From Synergistales bacterium (GTDB lineage Bacteria; Synergistota; Synergistia; Synergistales; 79-D21), in the NCBI GenBank assembly GCA_015657435.1, contig JADLKH010000004.1, positions 473,662 to 494,139 of the forward strand: a DNA stretch of 20,478 nucleotides, given 5' to 3'. The notes beneath the pieces were generated by a model, which was not told where the DNA came from, ran no database searches, and saw nothing but the letters and a program-made list of their open reading frames with translations. Numbering within the stretch: the stretch's first letter is position 1; each line of letters begins with the position of its first letter. Below, piece after piece: positions 1 to 8,498 of this stretch. Made by a program: the position numbers and the translations under genes.

Positions 1-1125
1 ATGAGACGCCTGCGAGCGCTCCTGGTGAAGGAATTCATCCAGATGGGGAGGGATCGGCTCACGCTGGCCATCATGGGCCTTCTGCCGGTCATCCAGCTTC
101 TGATCTTCGGGTTTGCGATCAACACGGAGGTCAAGCACCTGCCAACCGTGGTCTTCGACCAGTCGGTCTCCGCGGAGAGCCGCGAATTGATCCGGGGCTT
201 CCAGTCGACGGGGTATTTCGACATCCGCCGCGGGGCGAACAGTCTCCCTGAAATGAACGCCCTTGTGCAGTCGGGCAGGGTGAAGGTGGGCATCTCGATC
301 CCCCCGGATTTTCAGGAACGGCTTCGTTCCGGCCGCCAGGCCGCGGTCCAGGTGATCGTCGACGCCTCCGATTCCATGTCCGCGGCTTCGGCGATCAGCA
401 CGGCGCAGATGATCGGCCTGGTGCGGTCGCAGCAGGTCCTTTACCAAAGGCTTTCCCCCGGTTCGTCCGAAAACCCGGCCCCGGCCGTGGACGTGCGCAT
501 CCGGCCCTGGTACAACCCCGACATGGTTTCCTCCCACTACATGGTTCCGGGCATTCTCGCCATCGTCCTGGCGATGACGATGATGATGATCACCTCCATG
601 GCCATCGTCCGCGAGAGGGAGCGGGGCACGCTGGAGCAGCTGATCGTCACGCCCCTGAGGAACTGGGAGCTCATGGTGGGGAAAATCCTCCCGTACGTGG
701 TGGTGGGGTACGTGCAGCTCACCCTCGGGTTGCTGATCGGCATCGTGGTCTTCAGGATCCCGGTGAGGGGGAGCCTGGTGCTGTATTACGGCCTGACCTC
801 GCTCCACATCCTGGCCAGCCTGGCCTGGGGGCTTCTGATCTCCAGCGTGGCGAAGACCCAGATGCAGGCCATGCAGATGTCGTTTTTTGCCCTGATGCCC
901 AGCATCCTCCTGTCCGGGTTCATGTTTCCCCGCGAGGCCATGCCGGCCTTTTTCCGGGCCGTCAGCAACATCCTCCCGGTGACGTTCTTCCTGCAGATCA
1001 GCCGGGGCATCCTCCTGAAGGGGGTGGGCCTTTCCGCCCTGTGGCCTCAGGTGCTGTCGCTTTTCGGGCTTCTGGTCTTCTTCCTTGGCCTGAGCATTCT
1101 CAAGTTCAGGAAAACCATCGCCTGA
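1..1125 (+). CDS. ABC-2 type transporter permease (YbhR/YbhS/YhhJ-like)
   Basis: This is an inner-membrane permease subunit of an ABC-2 exporter, the kind that pairs with an ATPase and a membrane-fusion protein to export drugs or envelope material. The 374-residue protein has a cytoplasmic N-terminus, a first membrane segment near residues 22-40, and a large extracytoplasmic domain to about residue 175. A cluster of hydrophobic helices then runs to the end. The segment RERERGTLEQLIVTPL, after the second helix, is the typical ABC-2 membrane signature. The window opens exactly on its ATG, so the usual upstream partners (ATPase, HlyD-like subunit) would lie outside and cannot be seen. The length is normal for the family and the substrate cannot be told from sequence. 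Confidence 0.9.
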   Translation: MRRLRALLVKEFIQMGRDRLTLAIMGLLPVIQLLIFGFAINTEVKHLPTVVFDQSVSAESRELIRGFQSTGYFDIRRGANSLPEMNALVQSGRVKVGISIPPDFQERLRSGRQAAVQVIVDASDSMSAASAISTAQMIGLVRSQQVLYQRLSPGSSENPAPAVDVRIRPWYNPDMVSSHYMVPGILAIVLAMTMMMITSMAIVRERERGTLEQLIVTPLRNWELMVGKILPYVVVGYVQLTLGLLIGIVVFRIPVRGSLVLYYGLTSLHILASLAWGLLISSVAKTQMQAMQMSFFALMPSILLSGFMFPREAMPAFFRAVSNILPVTFFLQISRGILLKGVGLSALWPQVLSLFGLLVFFLGLSILKFRKTIA

Positions 1126-1135
1126 AAGAGGGAAA

Positions 1136-1165
1136 TAGACGCTTCGGCCGGCGATCGGATAGAAT
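1136..1165 (+). promoter_or_regulatory. Possible sigma70-type promoter for glyA
   Basis: The gap before glyA holds TAGACG (1136-1141) and TAGAAT (1160-1165) with an 18-base spacer. The -10 is good and the -35 is partial. It would start transcription near 1172 and give glyA its own promoter. The call rests only on motif match and position. Confidence 0.35.
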
Positions 1166-1203
1166 AGTCGCGACAAATCCACCGGACCGAAAGGAGAATC
1201 TGC

Positions 1204-2463
1204 ATGAGCATGCTGAGCCTGGTCGACCCTGAGATGGCTGCCCTCCTGGACAAGGAAGCGGCGCGGCAGAACTGCACCCTGGAGATGATCGCCTCCGAGA
1301 ATTTTGTCCCCCCGGCGATTCTGGAAGCGCAGGGCTCCATCCTGACGAACAAGTACGCGGAAGGCTACCCGGGCAACCGCTATCACGGCGGGTGCGAGTT
1401 CATCGACGGCATCGAGGCCCTGGCCATCGAGCGGGCAAAGAGCCTCTTCGGAGCGGACCACGCCAACGTTCAGCCCCATTCGGGCGTCAACGCGAACCTC
1501 GGGGTCTATCAGGCGGTGCTTCAGCCGCACGATACGATCCTCTCCATGGACCTGCGCCACGGGGGGCATCTCTCCCACGGGGCGAAGGCCTCCATCACGG
1601 GCCGTTTCTTCAACATCGTCCACTACGGCGTTCACCCGCAGACCGAGCGGATCGACATGGACCAGGTGGAAACCCTGGCCCTGGAGCACAGGCCCAGGCT
1701 GATCGTCGCGGGCGGCAGCGCCTACCCGAGGGTGATCGATTTCGCCCGTTTCCGCGAGATCGCCGACAAGGTCGGGGCCCTTTTCATGGTCGACATGGCC
1801 CACATCGCGGGACTGGTGGCGGCGAAGGTTCACCCGAGTCCGGTGCCGTTCGCGGACTTCGTCACTTCCACGACGACCAAGACGCTTCGCGGCGCCCGCG
1901 GAGGGTTCATCCTCTGCCGGAAGGAATACGCACAAAAGATCGACAAGGCCATTTTCCCCGGGACTCAGGGTGGCCCCATTCTCCAGAACGTCATGGCCAA
2001 GGGCGTGACGTTTAGGATCGCGGGGACGGCGGAGTTCGCCCGCATGCAGGCCCAGGTGGTGAAGAACGCCTCCACTCTGGCCGGAACGCTTTCCGCGGCG
2101 GGCTACCGGATCGTGTCCGGCGGCACGGACAATCACCTCATGCTCGTGGACATGCGTCCCCGGGGCATGACGGGCGTCTTCGCGGAGGAAACCCTGGCGA
2201 AAATCGGAATCATGGTCAACAAGAACCTCATTCCCTTCGACACGGCTCCAGCCACCGTCACCTCGGGGATCCGCATCGGTGCGGCCGCCGTCACCACCCG
2301 GGGCCTGCGGGAGGACGACATGAAGCAGGTCGGGGCGCTGATGGACCGGGCGATGACGAACGCCTCGGACGAAAGGCTCCTTGAGGGTTTGCGCGAAGAA
2401 GTCAGGCAGATCTGTCTGCGCAGGCCGCTGTACCTTCACTTCGGGGAAGGGGCCTTGCTGTAG
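1204..2463 (+). CDS. glyA: Serine hydroxymethyltransferase
   Basis: This PLP enzyme interconverts serine and glycine with tetrahydrofolate, supplying one-carbon units in the cytoplasm. The 419-residue length is normal. Visible landmarks are EMIASENF (27-34), YAEGYPGNRYHGG (51-63), GGHLSHG (120-126), VDMAHIAG (196-203), the PLP lysine K226 in STTTKTLRGARGG, and VTSGIRIG near the C-terminus. The start is fixed by AAGGAG at 1191-1196. Several blocks depart from the common bacterial consensus: HSGVNANLGVY where most GlyA proteins have HSGSQAN-AVY, and GIRIGAAAVTTRG where GTPAVTTRG is usual. It therefore belongs to a divergent branch, but the core catalytic residues look intact. A related aldolase with altered substrate range, such as alpha-methylserine hydroxymethyltransferase, is a less likely alternative. 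Confidence 0.92.
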   Translation: MSMLSLVDPEMAALLDKEAARQNCTLEMIASENFVPPAILEAQGSILTNKYAEGYPGNRYHGGCEFIDGIEALAIERAKSLFGADHANVQPHSGVNANLGVYQAVLQPHDTILSMDLRHGGHLSHGAKASITGRFFNIVHYGVHPQTERIDMDQVETLALEHRPRLIVAGGSAYPRVIDFARFREIADKVGALFMVDMAHIAGLVAAKVHPSPVPFADFVTSTTTKTLRGARGGFILCRKEYAQKIDKAIFPGTQGGPILQNVMAKGVTFRIAGTAEFARMQAQVVKNASTLAGTLSAAGYRIVSGGTDNHLMLVDMRPRGMTGVFAEETLAKIGIMVNKNLIPFDTAPATVTSGIRIGAAAVTTRGLREDDMKQVGALMDRAMTNASDERLLEGLREEVRQICLRRPLYLHFGEGALL

Positions 2464-2487
2464 CGGAGGGCAAGGGAAGAGAACGCG

Positions 2488-2520
2488 GGGAGGGGCCGTC
2501 GAGCGGTCCCTCCCTTTTTT
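2488..2520 (+). terminator. Rho-independent terminator after glyA
   Basis: GGGAGGGGCCG (2488-2498) pairs with CGGTCCCTCCC (2504-2514) across a 5-base loop, with one G-T wobble, and is followed by six T. It lies 24 bases past the glyA stop and separates glyA from the TamB-like gene. Confidence 0.9.
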
Positions 2521-2573
2521 GTGTTAAAATAACTTTACCTTAGTGACGTATCTTTCAGAAAGAGTGATGCTCC

Positions 2574-5500
2574 ATGACGAAGACGAAGAAAGTGTCGATC
2601 GCCATCGCAGCGGTACTCGCTGTTCTTGCCGGAGGAGCGTTCTGGGTTCTCGGCAAAGGGAACCTGGCCGCCGACCTTGTGGCGCAGAAGGCCCGCGAGA
2701 TCGCGCGTGAGCGGCTGGGGGCAGAACTGTCCCTCGATACCGTGTCGGGGAACCCGCTCGCGGGGTTCCATTTCGGCCGGATTTCCCTGGCCTACAAGGG
2801 GAGCCCGGTCCTCTCCGCGGGGGACCTGTCGGTTTCCTTCAAGCTCCTGTCCCTGCTCGGCTCGAATCCTGCCGTGAAGAGGCTGGCCCTGTCGGGCCTC
2901 GAGATGGACCTGGAACGGGCGACGGACTTCATGAAGCAGTTCGAGGGAGGCGGGGCCTCCCGGCTTGAGGTGAACCGACTGGTGGTGGAACAGGGGACCC
3001 TGAAGACCCGTTTCGGTGAGGTCAGGCTGCCGAAGTTGCAGGCCTCCATTGCGGGGTCGCGCTACCAGGCCGATTTCGAGGCCGAAACCCGGGGCGTGCC
3101 GTTTTCCGGAAAGGTCCGCCTCGTACACGAAGGAAGCCGGACGGAGCTGGATAGCCTGGACCTGTCCATCCGGAAGGGGAAGGCCTCCTTCTCGGGAGCC
3201 GTCCGACCGGGCCTGGACCTCAAGGGTTCTCTGGAAGCCGTCGACGTTGCGGATGCTCCGGCCTTCTGGCCGAAAGCCGGCCGTGCCGGCGACTACAAGG
3301 GGACGGTTTCCGGCCCGGTGTCCCTGGCCGGGACGTGGGAGGACCCGCGGATCCGGGGGAACCTGAAGCTGGCCGGTGGTGAGGTGTACGGTTTCACCGT
3401 CGATTCCGCCGAAGCCGCCCTATCCTACGCCTCGGGCAGGCTGAAACTGGACGGGCTGACGGGAAAATCCGGGGAGGGAACGTTTTCCGGGGCTCTCGAC
3501 CTGTCCCTCGAAAAGGGCCCTGCCAGGGCAAGCGGAAACTTCGCGGCGAAAGGCATCCCCCTCGGGACGCTCGCGACCCGGCTCGGCGGCCTGGAGGGCG
3601 TGAAGGGAACGCTGAACGTCCCGCGGATGACCTTCACAGGGACGCTGCCCGCGATTGCCCTGCGCGGCAGGGTTGAATCGCCCTCGATCGAGTTCAGGGG
3701 TGAGGTCCTCGAAAAGGCTGCGGCGGATTTGGCTCTATCCGAAAACCGGCTCCTGTCCGTGTCCGGCACGGGGCTCTGGATGACCGGTCCGGTCCGCTTC
3801 CAGGGGACGGTCAGCCTCGCGAAGGCTCCCGTGATGGACCTTTCGGTGAAGGCTTCCGGTTTGTCGATCGAGAAGATGTCGAGCCGTTTTTCCGGCCTGA
3901 AGGGCATGGAGGGGAAGGGCCTCGTGAACGCGGAACTGACCCTTTCCGGAAGCCCGAAAAACCCCAGGATCAGCGGGAAAGCCGCTTCGGACCGCCTTGT
4001 GGCGAAGGGTGAAACCATCGATTCGGCCTCGGCGGGTTTTTCCCTCGCCGGGGAAACGGTGACGGTGTCGTCCCTGACGGCCCGCTGGCACCAGGCGGCC
4101 GTTTCGGGTTCCGGGACGATCGGCAGAATTCGTTCCGAGAGCCCGGTCTTCGCCTTTTCCGGAACGGCCAGAGGGCTTGAGGCGGGGGGGCTTGCCTCCC
4201 GGCTTCCGGATCTGGAAAAGCTGCAGCTTTCCGGGACGGGTTCGGCCGACTGGAAGGTTTCGGGCACCGCGAAGGATCTCTCCTACAGCGTCTCTTTTTC
4301 TTCGAGCCGGATCGAAACTCCGGATTTCCGGATCGCCGGCGTCAGGGCCGACGTGAACGGGCGCCTGCAGGAGAAGGCCGAGTCGCCTCCTCTGGAGGTG
4401 CGTTTCTCGTCCGAAGCCGCGGCGCTCGGGAAGGCCCGGGCCGAAGCCCTCTCGGGGACCCTCGTCCGCACGAAGGAAGAGATCGCGGTCCCGGCTTTTT
4501 CCGCACGGCTGGCCGGGGGGCAGGTCAAGGGCTCGGGCAGGATTTTGCCGGGGAAGGGGAACGAACCCGCGAAGCTCGATTTCAGCGCTTCGGCCGCGGG
4601 CGTCGGTCTCCAGACCCTCTCTTCATGGGCCGGGCTGAAAGAGCCCGTTTCGGGAAAGGCCGACCTGTCGCTGACCTTCGGAGGGACGACGAAGGATCCC
4701 GTCCTGGGGGTGGAGGCCGCCGTCGGGACGTTGATGGCCTCCGGCCTGAAGTTGACGGAAGTGCGGCTGAAGGGATCGGGAAAACCTTCCGATATGGTTT
4801 TCGACCCGGTCACGGCGTCGGTGGGCGAAGGACGCATCGCGGCTTCGGGACATCTTCGGTCGAAGGAGGGTGCTCCCCTTTCGGTGGAGTTCAACGCGAA
4901 GGGAACCGATCTCGACCTGAAGACCCTGGCCTCCGGAATGCAGGGAGCCGGAGAGTCCGCGCCCACGGGAAGGATCGACCTTTCCCTGAAGGGGCGCTTT
5001 GCAGACGGCAGGGTCGATGGGAGCGGAGAGCTGGCTTCGAAGGGAACCATCCGGTTCATGGGAACCACCCTGGCCGACCTGAAGACCCCGCTTGTCCTTG
5101 AGAAGGGGCGGCTTGCCGCTTCGAACCTGACCGGTCTCGCTTACGGCGGAAGGCTTGAGGGGAACCTCGCCCTCGGGGACGGAAAGAAATGGACGGCACG
5201 ATTCAGCCTTTCCGGCGCGGATCTGGACGCCTACCTGAGAGAGCAGATGAAGCTCGAGGGGCGCGTGACCGGCCGCTTCGACCTCGACTTCCAGGGCGGC
5301 GGAACGCTTGGGAGCGAAAACTCGATGGAGGGGTCCGGACTGTTCAGCGCGAAAGGCGGCGAGGTTTCGGGCTTCCGGTACGTGAAGGCCATCTCGGCCC
5401 TCTACGGCCGCTCGACCGTCCGCTACAAGGTTCTCGATGCCCCGTACCGCCTGCAGGGGGAGCGGCTGATTCTCTCGGACGGAAGAGCGGAGGCCGTCGA

Positions 5501-5924
5501 GGGCGACCCGCTTTTCGAATACGTTGATTTCGAGGGCACCGTGGGTCCGAAGAAGGTCCTGGCCCTCAACGTGAGCGGCAGGGTCAACGTCCAGGCCGTC
5601 AACGCCCTCGTGGGGGGAGTCCGAGGAGGCGTCCTTCAGGCGGGCAAGTCGGTCCAGGAGATCCTCCAGGGGTTTCTCCAGGGCGCGACCGGAGCCATGT
5701 CGACCCGGGACATCCGGACGGTTCGCGGGCGGGTCGTGGGAACCACCGACAAACCCAGCCTGACGGACCTCAGGATCGAGGGAGCTGCCCAGCAGGAGAC
5801 TCCGGCCCAGTCCGATGTTCCCGAGACCGGCCCGTCGGAGCCGGCCGCGCAGCCGACGCAGCCGGACCTCCAGGACGTGATCCAGCAGGAGATCCTGAAA
5901 CGGATCTTCAACCCGTCTCCATGA
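2574..5924 (+). CDS. TamB/AsmA-like (DUF490-type) envelope protein
   Basis: This is a large repeat protein of the AsmA/TamB superfamily. Members are anchored in the inner membrane, span the periplasm as a long beta groove, and are implicated in phospholipid transfer or outer-membrane protein assembly. The 1116-residue chain starts with KTKK and one membrane anchor (about 6-27). More than 900 residues of short amphipathic beta-strand repeats follow, with recurring patterns such as LSGSPKNPRISGK and VSGTAKDL. A conserved-looking block near 910-1010 ends with GVLQAGKSVQEILQGFLQGA. A low-complexity Pro/Glu/Gln linker leads to a final amphipathic helix, LQDVIQQEILKRIF. The Shine-Dalgarno sequence is weak (AAAGAG). 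No TamA/BamA-type gene is adjacent. The family assignment is firm, but the exact subfamily and cargo are not. Confidence 0.8.
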   Translation: MTKTKKVSIAIAAVLAVLAGGAFWVLGKGNLAADLVAQKAREIARERLGAELSLDTVSGNPLAGFHFGRISLAYKGSPVLSAGDLSVSFKLLSLLGSNPAVKRLALSGLEMDLERATDFMKQFEGGGASRLEVNRLVVEQGTLKTRFGEVRLPKLQASIAGSRYQADFEAETRGVPFSGKVRLVHEGSRTELDSLDLSIRKGKASFSGAVRPGLDLKGSLEAVDVADAPAFWPKAGRAGDYKGTVSGPVSLAGTWEDPRIRGNLKLAGGEVYGFTVDSAEAALSYASGRLKLDGLTGKSGEGTFSGALDLSLEKGPARASGNFAAKGIPLGTLATRLGGLEGVKGTLNVPRMTFTGTLPAIALRGRVESPSIEFRGEVLEKAAADLALSENRLLSVSGTGLWMTGPVRFQGTVSLAKAPVMDLSVKASGLSIEKMSSRFSGLKGMEGKGLVNAELTLSGSPKNPRISGKAASDRLVAKGETIDSASAGFSLAGETVTVSSLTARWHQAAVSGSGTIGRIRSESPVFAFSGTARGLEAGGLASRLPDLEKLQLSGTGSADWKVSGTAKDLSYSVSFSSSRIETPDFRIAGVRADVNGRLQEKAESPPLEVRFSSEAAALGKARAEALSGTLVRTKEEIAVPAFSARLAGGQVKGSGRILPGKGNEPAKLDFSASAAGVGLQTLSSWAGLKEPVSGKADLSLTFGGTTKDPVLGVEAAVGTLMASGLKLTEVRLKGSGKPSDMVFDPVTASVGEGRIAASGHLRSKEGAPLSVEFNAKGTDLDLKTLASGMQGAGESAPTGRIDLSLKGRFADGRVDGSGELASKGTIRFMGTTLADLKTPLVLEKGRLAASNLTGLAYGGRLEGNLALGDGKKWTARFSLSGADLDAYLREQMKLEGRVTGRFDLDFQGGGTLGSENSMEGSGLFSAKGGEVSGFRYVKAISALYGRSTVRYKVLDAPYRLQGERLILSDGRAEAVEGDPLFEYVDFEGTVGPKKVLALNVSGRVNVQAVNALVGGVRGGVLQAGKSVQEILQGFLQGATGAMSTRDIRTVRGRVVGTTDKPSLTDLRIEGAAQQETPAQSDVPETGPSEPAAQPTQPDLQDVIQQEILKRIFNPSP

Positions 5925-5953
5925 TCCGATTCCTTTTGCGGGAGGGATGCGCG

Positions 5954-6298
5954 ATGATCATTCGTTCGGACCAGATGGAACACGTGACCTGCACGGTGAA
6001 CCCCAACTTCACGGAAGGAGTCTGCGCCAAGGTTCTCCTTCCGGCTGACATCCTGGAGGGCAGCCCCTTCCGCGAAGTCTCGTGGATCGAGCTGCAGCCG
6101 GGGAGCGCGGTGAACGAACATTCCCACGAGGAGATGGCCGAGATGAAGGTCATCGTGGGCGGATTCGGGGTTTGCGTCGAGGAAGGGGTCAGCACGGAAG
6201 TCGGGGCGGGTGACGTCATCCTCACGGAGAAGGGCGTCCGGCACTCCATCCTCAACAACGGGAAACACCCGCTCGTCTACGTGGCGATCCGGTCCTAG
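5954..6298 (+). CDS. Small single-domain cupin protein
   Basis: This is a 114-residue single cupin barrel. Motif 1 is PGSAVNEHSHEEMAE, with metal ligands H56, H58 and E63. Motif 2 is GAGDVILTEKGVRHSILN, with H97. The full metal-binding set is present, so it is probably a metal-dependent small-molecule binder or enzyme, but the fold alone does not give a substrate. An in-frame ATG at 5921 overlaps the TamB-like stop as ATGA. The ATG at 5954 is preferred because GGAGG at 5941-5945 sits 8 bases upstream of it. Transcription is probably shared with the TamB-like gene. Its stop overlaps the stop of the opposing MFS gene by three bases. Confidence 0.8.
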   Translation: MIIRSDQMEHVTCTVNPNFTEGVCAKVLLPADILEGSPFREVSWIELQPGSAVNEHSHEEMAEMKVIVGGFGVCVEEGVSTEVGAGDVILTEKGVRHSILNNGKHPLVYVAIRS

Positions 6299-7449
6299 AA
6301 ACGGCGGAAGAGAATCGGAAGAGAAACCAGCGGAAGAAGGGCGAAAACCCGCATGGTCGCCGTGAGGCCGAAAATATCGGCGACCATGCCCGCGGGGTAG
6401 GTGGCGATTCCCGCCAGTCCCCAGGAGAATCCCATGAGAAGGGAACTGGCGACCCCCCGCGCGTGGGGGGCCATCTTTTGTCCCATGGCGAGGGTCATGG
6501 GGGAGCTGGCGTCGAGCAGGGCCGTCCCCACGATGAAAAGCGCGAGGGAAAGGTTCCCTGTGGCGAAGGTCGCACCGAAAATGATGGCGGGCGAAAGGGC
6601 CAGGGTGAGGGCGATCACGTTCCGGGGGCCGAAACGGTCCGCGCACCACCCTCCCACGAGGGATGCAGCGACGGCCAGGATCGTGATGGCGAAGATCGAA
6701 AAGCCGCCCTGAGCCAGGGTTCCTCCCCGCAGAGTCAGGAGGAGGGGGAGGAAGAAACGGACGCCCTGGAAGGTCGCGTCGCGGGCAAGCGAGATGGCCC
6801 AGACGGGCCAGATGATACGGCCCACCTGCCAGATTTTGGAAAAAAATCCGCCGTCTTTGGCCTGCCTCGACGGCGTGTAGCCGATCCTCGGCATAAGCCG
6901 GTGGACGACGATCCCCAGGGCAAGCGTCGGCACCAGAACGACCGGAAGGCTTCCGTACCCGAAGTTTTTCACGAGAAACACGGCGTAAAGAGGGCTGAAC
7001 GCGGCTCCAAGCATCCCGGCTCCGCTGAAGAGGGAAACGAACAGGGCGTGCCTGGCCTCGCCGGCCACCGCCCCGGAAGAGCCCTGCCCCTGGGGGTGGA
7101 ACGTGGAGCTTCCCAGCGAGAAGATTCCGAGGCACAGGAGGAGCGAGCCGTAACCGGGTGCGAAGGGGATCAGGGCGATCCCCAGGGAGGAGAGGATCGG
7201 CCCGGCGATGACGTACACCGATCGGTTCGTCCGGTCTGCGAGGACGCCCATGAACGGGATGGTCAGCATCTGGACGAGGCCTGTCGTCGAATTCAGGAAG
7301 CCCGCCTGGGTCATCGAAAGGCTGAGTTTCCGGATGATTTCCGGCAAAAGGGTCGGAAGGAACGCCGAGTGGACGTCGTTCAGGAAATGCCCTGCGGAGA
7401 GCAGGGCCAGCTGCAGCAGCGGCTTCTTTTCACGGCTTTCCGTTTCCAT
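6295..7449 (-). CDS. MFS transporter, fosmidomycin-resistance (Fsr)-like
   Basis: This is an inner-membrane major facilitator superfamily exporter of 384 residues with about 12 hydrophobic helices. The N-terminal block SAGHFLNDVHSAFLPTLLPEI, the loop GVLADRTNRS, and FSLGSSTFHPQG in the fourth-helix region resemble the Fsr group, where HxLNDxxxxxLPxxxP and HP motifs are typical. Drug or small-molecule efflux is likely and the substrate is unknown. The open frame extends upstream to 7641, but the ATG at 7449 is chosen because GGGAGGG lies 7 bases before it and because the longer version would invade the divergent gene. A TGCTAAAAT extended -10 lies just upstream. Confidence 0.87.
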   Translation of the reverse strand: METESREKKPLLQLALLSAGHFLNDVHSAFLPTLLPEIIRKLSLSMTQAGFLNSTTGLVQMLTIPFMGVLADRTNRSVYVIAGPILSSLGIALIPFAPGYGSLLLCLGIFSLGSSTFHPQGQGSSGAVAGEARHALFVSLFSGAGMLGAAFSPLYAVFLVKNFGYGSLPVVLVPTLALGIVVHRLMPRIGYTPSRQAKDGGFFSKIWQVGRIIWPVWAISLARDATFQGVRFFLPLLLTLRGGTLAQGGFSIFAITILAVAASLVGGWCADRFGPRNVIALTLALSPAIIFGATFATGNLSLALFIVGTALLDASSPMTLAMGQKMAPHARGVASSLLMGFSWGLAGIATYPAGMVADIFGLTATMRVFALLPLVSLPILFRRF

Positions 7450-7478
7450 CGTTTCGCCCTCCCTTGCGGTTGCAACAA

Positions 7479-7484
7479 ATTTTA
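7479..7484 (-). promoter_or_regulatory. Extended -10 element for the Fsr-like MFS gene
   Basis: Reading the minus strand, TGC followed by TAAAAT (7479-7484) forms an extended -10 about 30 bases before the ATG. No convincing -35 lies at the right spacing, which is tolerated for extended -10 promoters. Confidence 0.4.
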
Positions 7485-7518
7485 GCAGAAATCCGCTCAC
7501 CGTGGGGTCTTTCTGGCA

Positions 7519-7524
7519 TACAAT
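7519..7524 (+). promoter_or_regulatory. Likely -10 element for the DUF2156 gene
   Basis: TACAAT lies 30 bases upstream of the ATG at 7555 in the divergent intergenic region. The hexamer 17 bases upstream (CTCACC) is a poor -35, so activation or another sigma preference is possible. Confidence 0.4.
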
Positions 7525-7554
7525 GCTCCTGAAATAAGAGGGAGGAACGCTCGG

Positions 7555-8436
7555 ATGGAATTGAACTGGGAACCCCTGTTCCTCGGGAAGCGGGAGGATT
7601 ACCGGTCGCGTTTCGGCAGAACGCCGGAACCTTCCGCCCACTACACTTTTGCCAGTCTCTGGGGCTGGAACGTCAACTGCGCCTACGAATGGGCCTGGGA
7701 CGGGCCTCTCGTTTGGATCCGCGCCAACAGACCCTCGCGGACTTGTATGGCTCCCGTGGGCGACTGGGATGCGGTCGACTGGGCCGAGACATTGCCGAAG
7801 AGATGGTCACCGGGTACGGTTTTCAAAGACGTGCCGATGGGGCTGGCCCGCAGGTGGGAGCAGGCTCTCCCCGGCAGAATCCGGCTGGAGCCATCCCGGG
7901 GGGAATGGGAATACGTCCACCGGGTCGAAGATCTCGTCACTCTGAAGGGGAACCGGTTCCGGACCAAGGCGCAGAAACTCAGGCGGTTCGTCACGACGTA
8001 CCACCCCGAATTCGTTTCCATCGGGCCGGAAAACCTTGCGGAGGTGGCGGCTTTCCAGGAAAAATGGTGCCGGGTCCGGTCCTGCGGAAGTGAAAAGGCC
8101 CTGGAGGAAGAAAACCGGGCCATCGAGGCGACGTTCAGAGATTGGGACAGACTGCCGGGGCTCTTCGGGGGGGCCTTGAAAGTCGATGGGCGAATGCTCG
8201 CCTATACCCTGGCGGAACCGCTGGACGGCTTGACCGTGGTGATCCGTTTCGAAAAGGGCTGTCCCGATTTTCGCGATGTCTACCAGGCCATGAATCAGCT
8301 GTTCCTGGAGCGCTGCTGCGGGGCCTTTGTCTGGGTCAACCGGGAGGAGGACCTGGACGACCCCGGGTTGAGGGAAGCCAAGATGTCCTACCGGCCGGAC
8401 CGGTTCCTGGAAAAGGCGACGGTGACGCTGGAGTAG
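7555..8436 (+). CDS. DUF2156 / phosphatidylglycerol lysyltransferase C-terminal-like protein
   Basis: This 293-residue soluble protein has the GNAT-like fold found in the C-terminal domain of MprF-type lipid aminoacyltransferases, here without membrane helices. Family hallmarks are EDLVTLKGNRFRTKAQKLRRF (about 129-149), matching the usual DLxxLxGxKYxxKRNxIxxF, and VNREEDLDDPGLREAKMSYRP near the C-terminus, matching the NREQDLGxxGLRxAKxSYxP signature. Stand-alone DUF2156 proteins are of largely uncharacterised function. Acyl or aminoacyl transfer is inferred from fold only. The start is supported by GGAGGA at 7541-7546. Its TAG stop forms the first three bases of a long hairpin. Confidence 0.85.
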   Translation: MELNWEPLFLGKREDYRSRFGRTPEPSAHYTFASLWGWNVNCAYEWAWDGPLVWIRANRPSRTCMAPVGDWDAVDWAETLPKRWSPGTVFKDVPMGLARRWEQALPGRIRLEPSRGEWEYVHRVEDLVTLKGNRFRTKAQKLRRFVTTYHPEFVSIGPENLAEVAAFQEKWCRVRSCGSEKALEEENRAIEATFRDWDRLPGLFGGALKVDGRMLAYTLAEPLDGLTVVIRFEKGCPDFRDVYQAMNQLFLERCCGAFVWVNREEDLDDPGLREAKMSYRPDRFLEKATVTLE

Positions 8437-8483
8437 AAGCGGAAGCGGGATTCCGGAAGGCCGGAATCCCGCTTCCGCTTCTA
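8434..8483. terminator. Perfect 23-bp-arm hairpin, probable bidirectional terminator
   Basis: Bases 8434-8456 and 8461-8483 are exact inverted repeats around an AAGG loop. The left arm begins with the TAG stop of the DUF2156 gene. The hairpin lies between two converging genes and ends 15 bases from the carbonic anhydrase stop. T-rich sequence is modest on either side (CGTGTTTT on the plus side), so it may terminate both transcripts or protect their 3' ends. Confidence 0.7.
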
Positions 8484-8498
8484 CTCGTGTTTTCAGGT

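Noticed and set aside
3300..5200. Repeated short motifs in the TamB-like gene considered as DNA repeats
   Set aside because: The repetition is at protein level (beta-strand repeats); the DNA copies are not near-identical.
5636..7135. A 499-codon minus-strand open frame antisense to the TamB-like 3' end and cupin
   Set aside because: Its product is Arg/Pro/Gly-rich without domains and it conflicts with three well-supported genes. It is a high-GC shadow.
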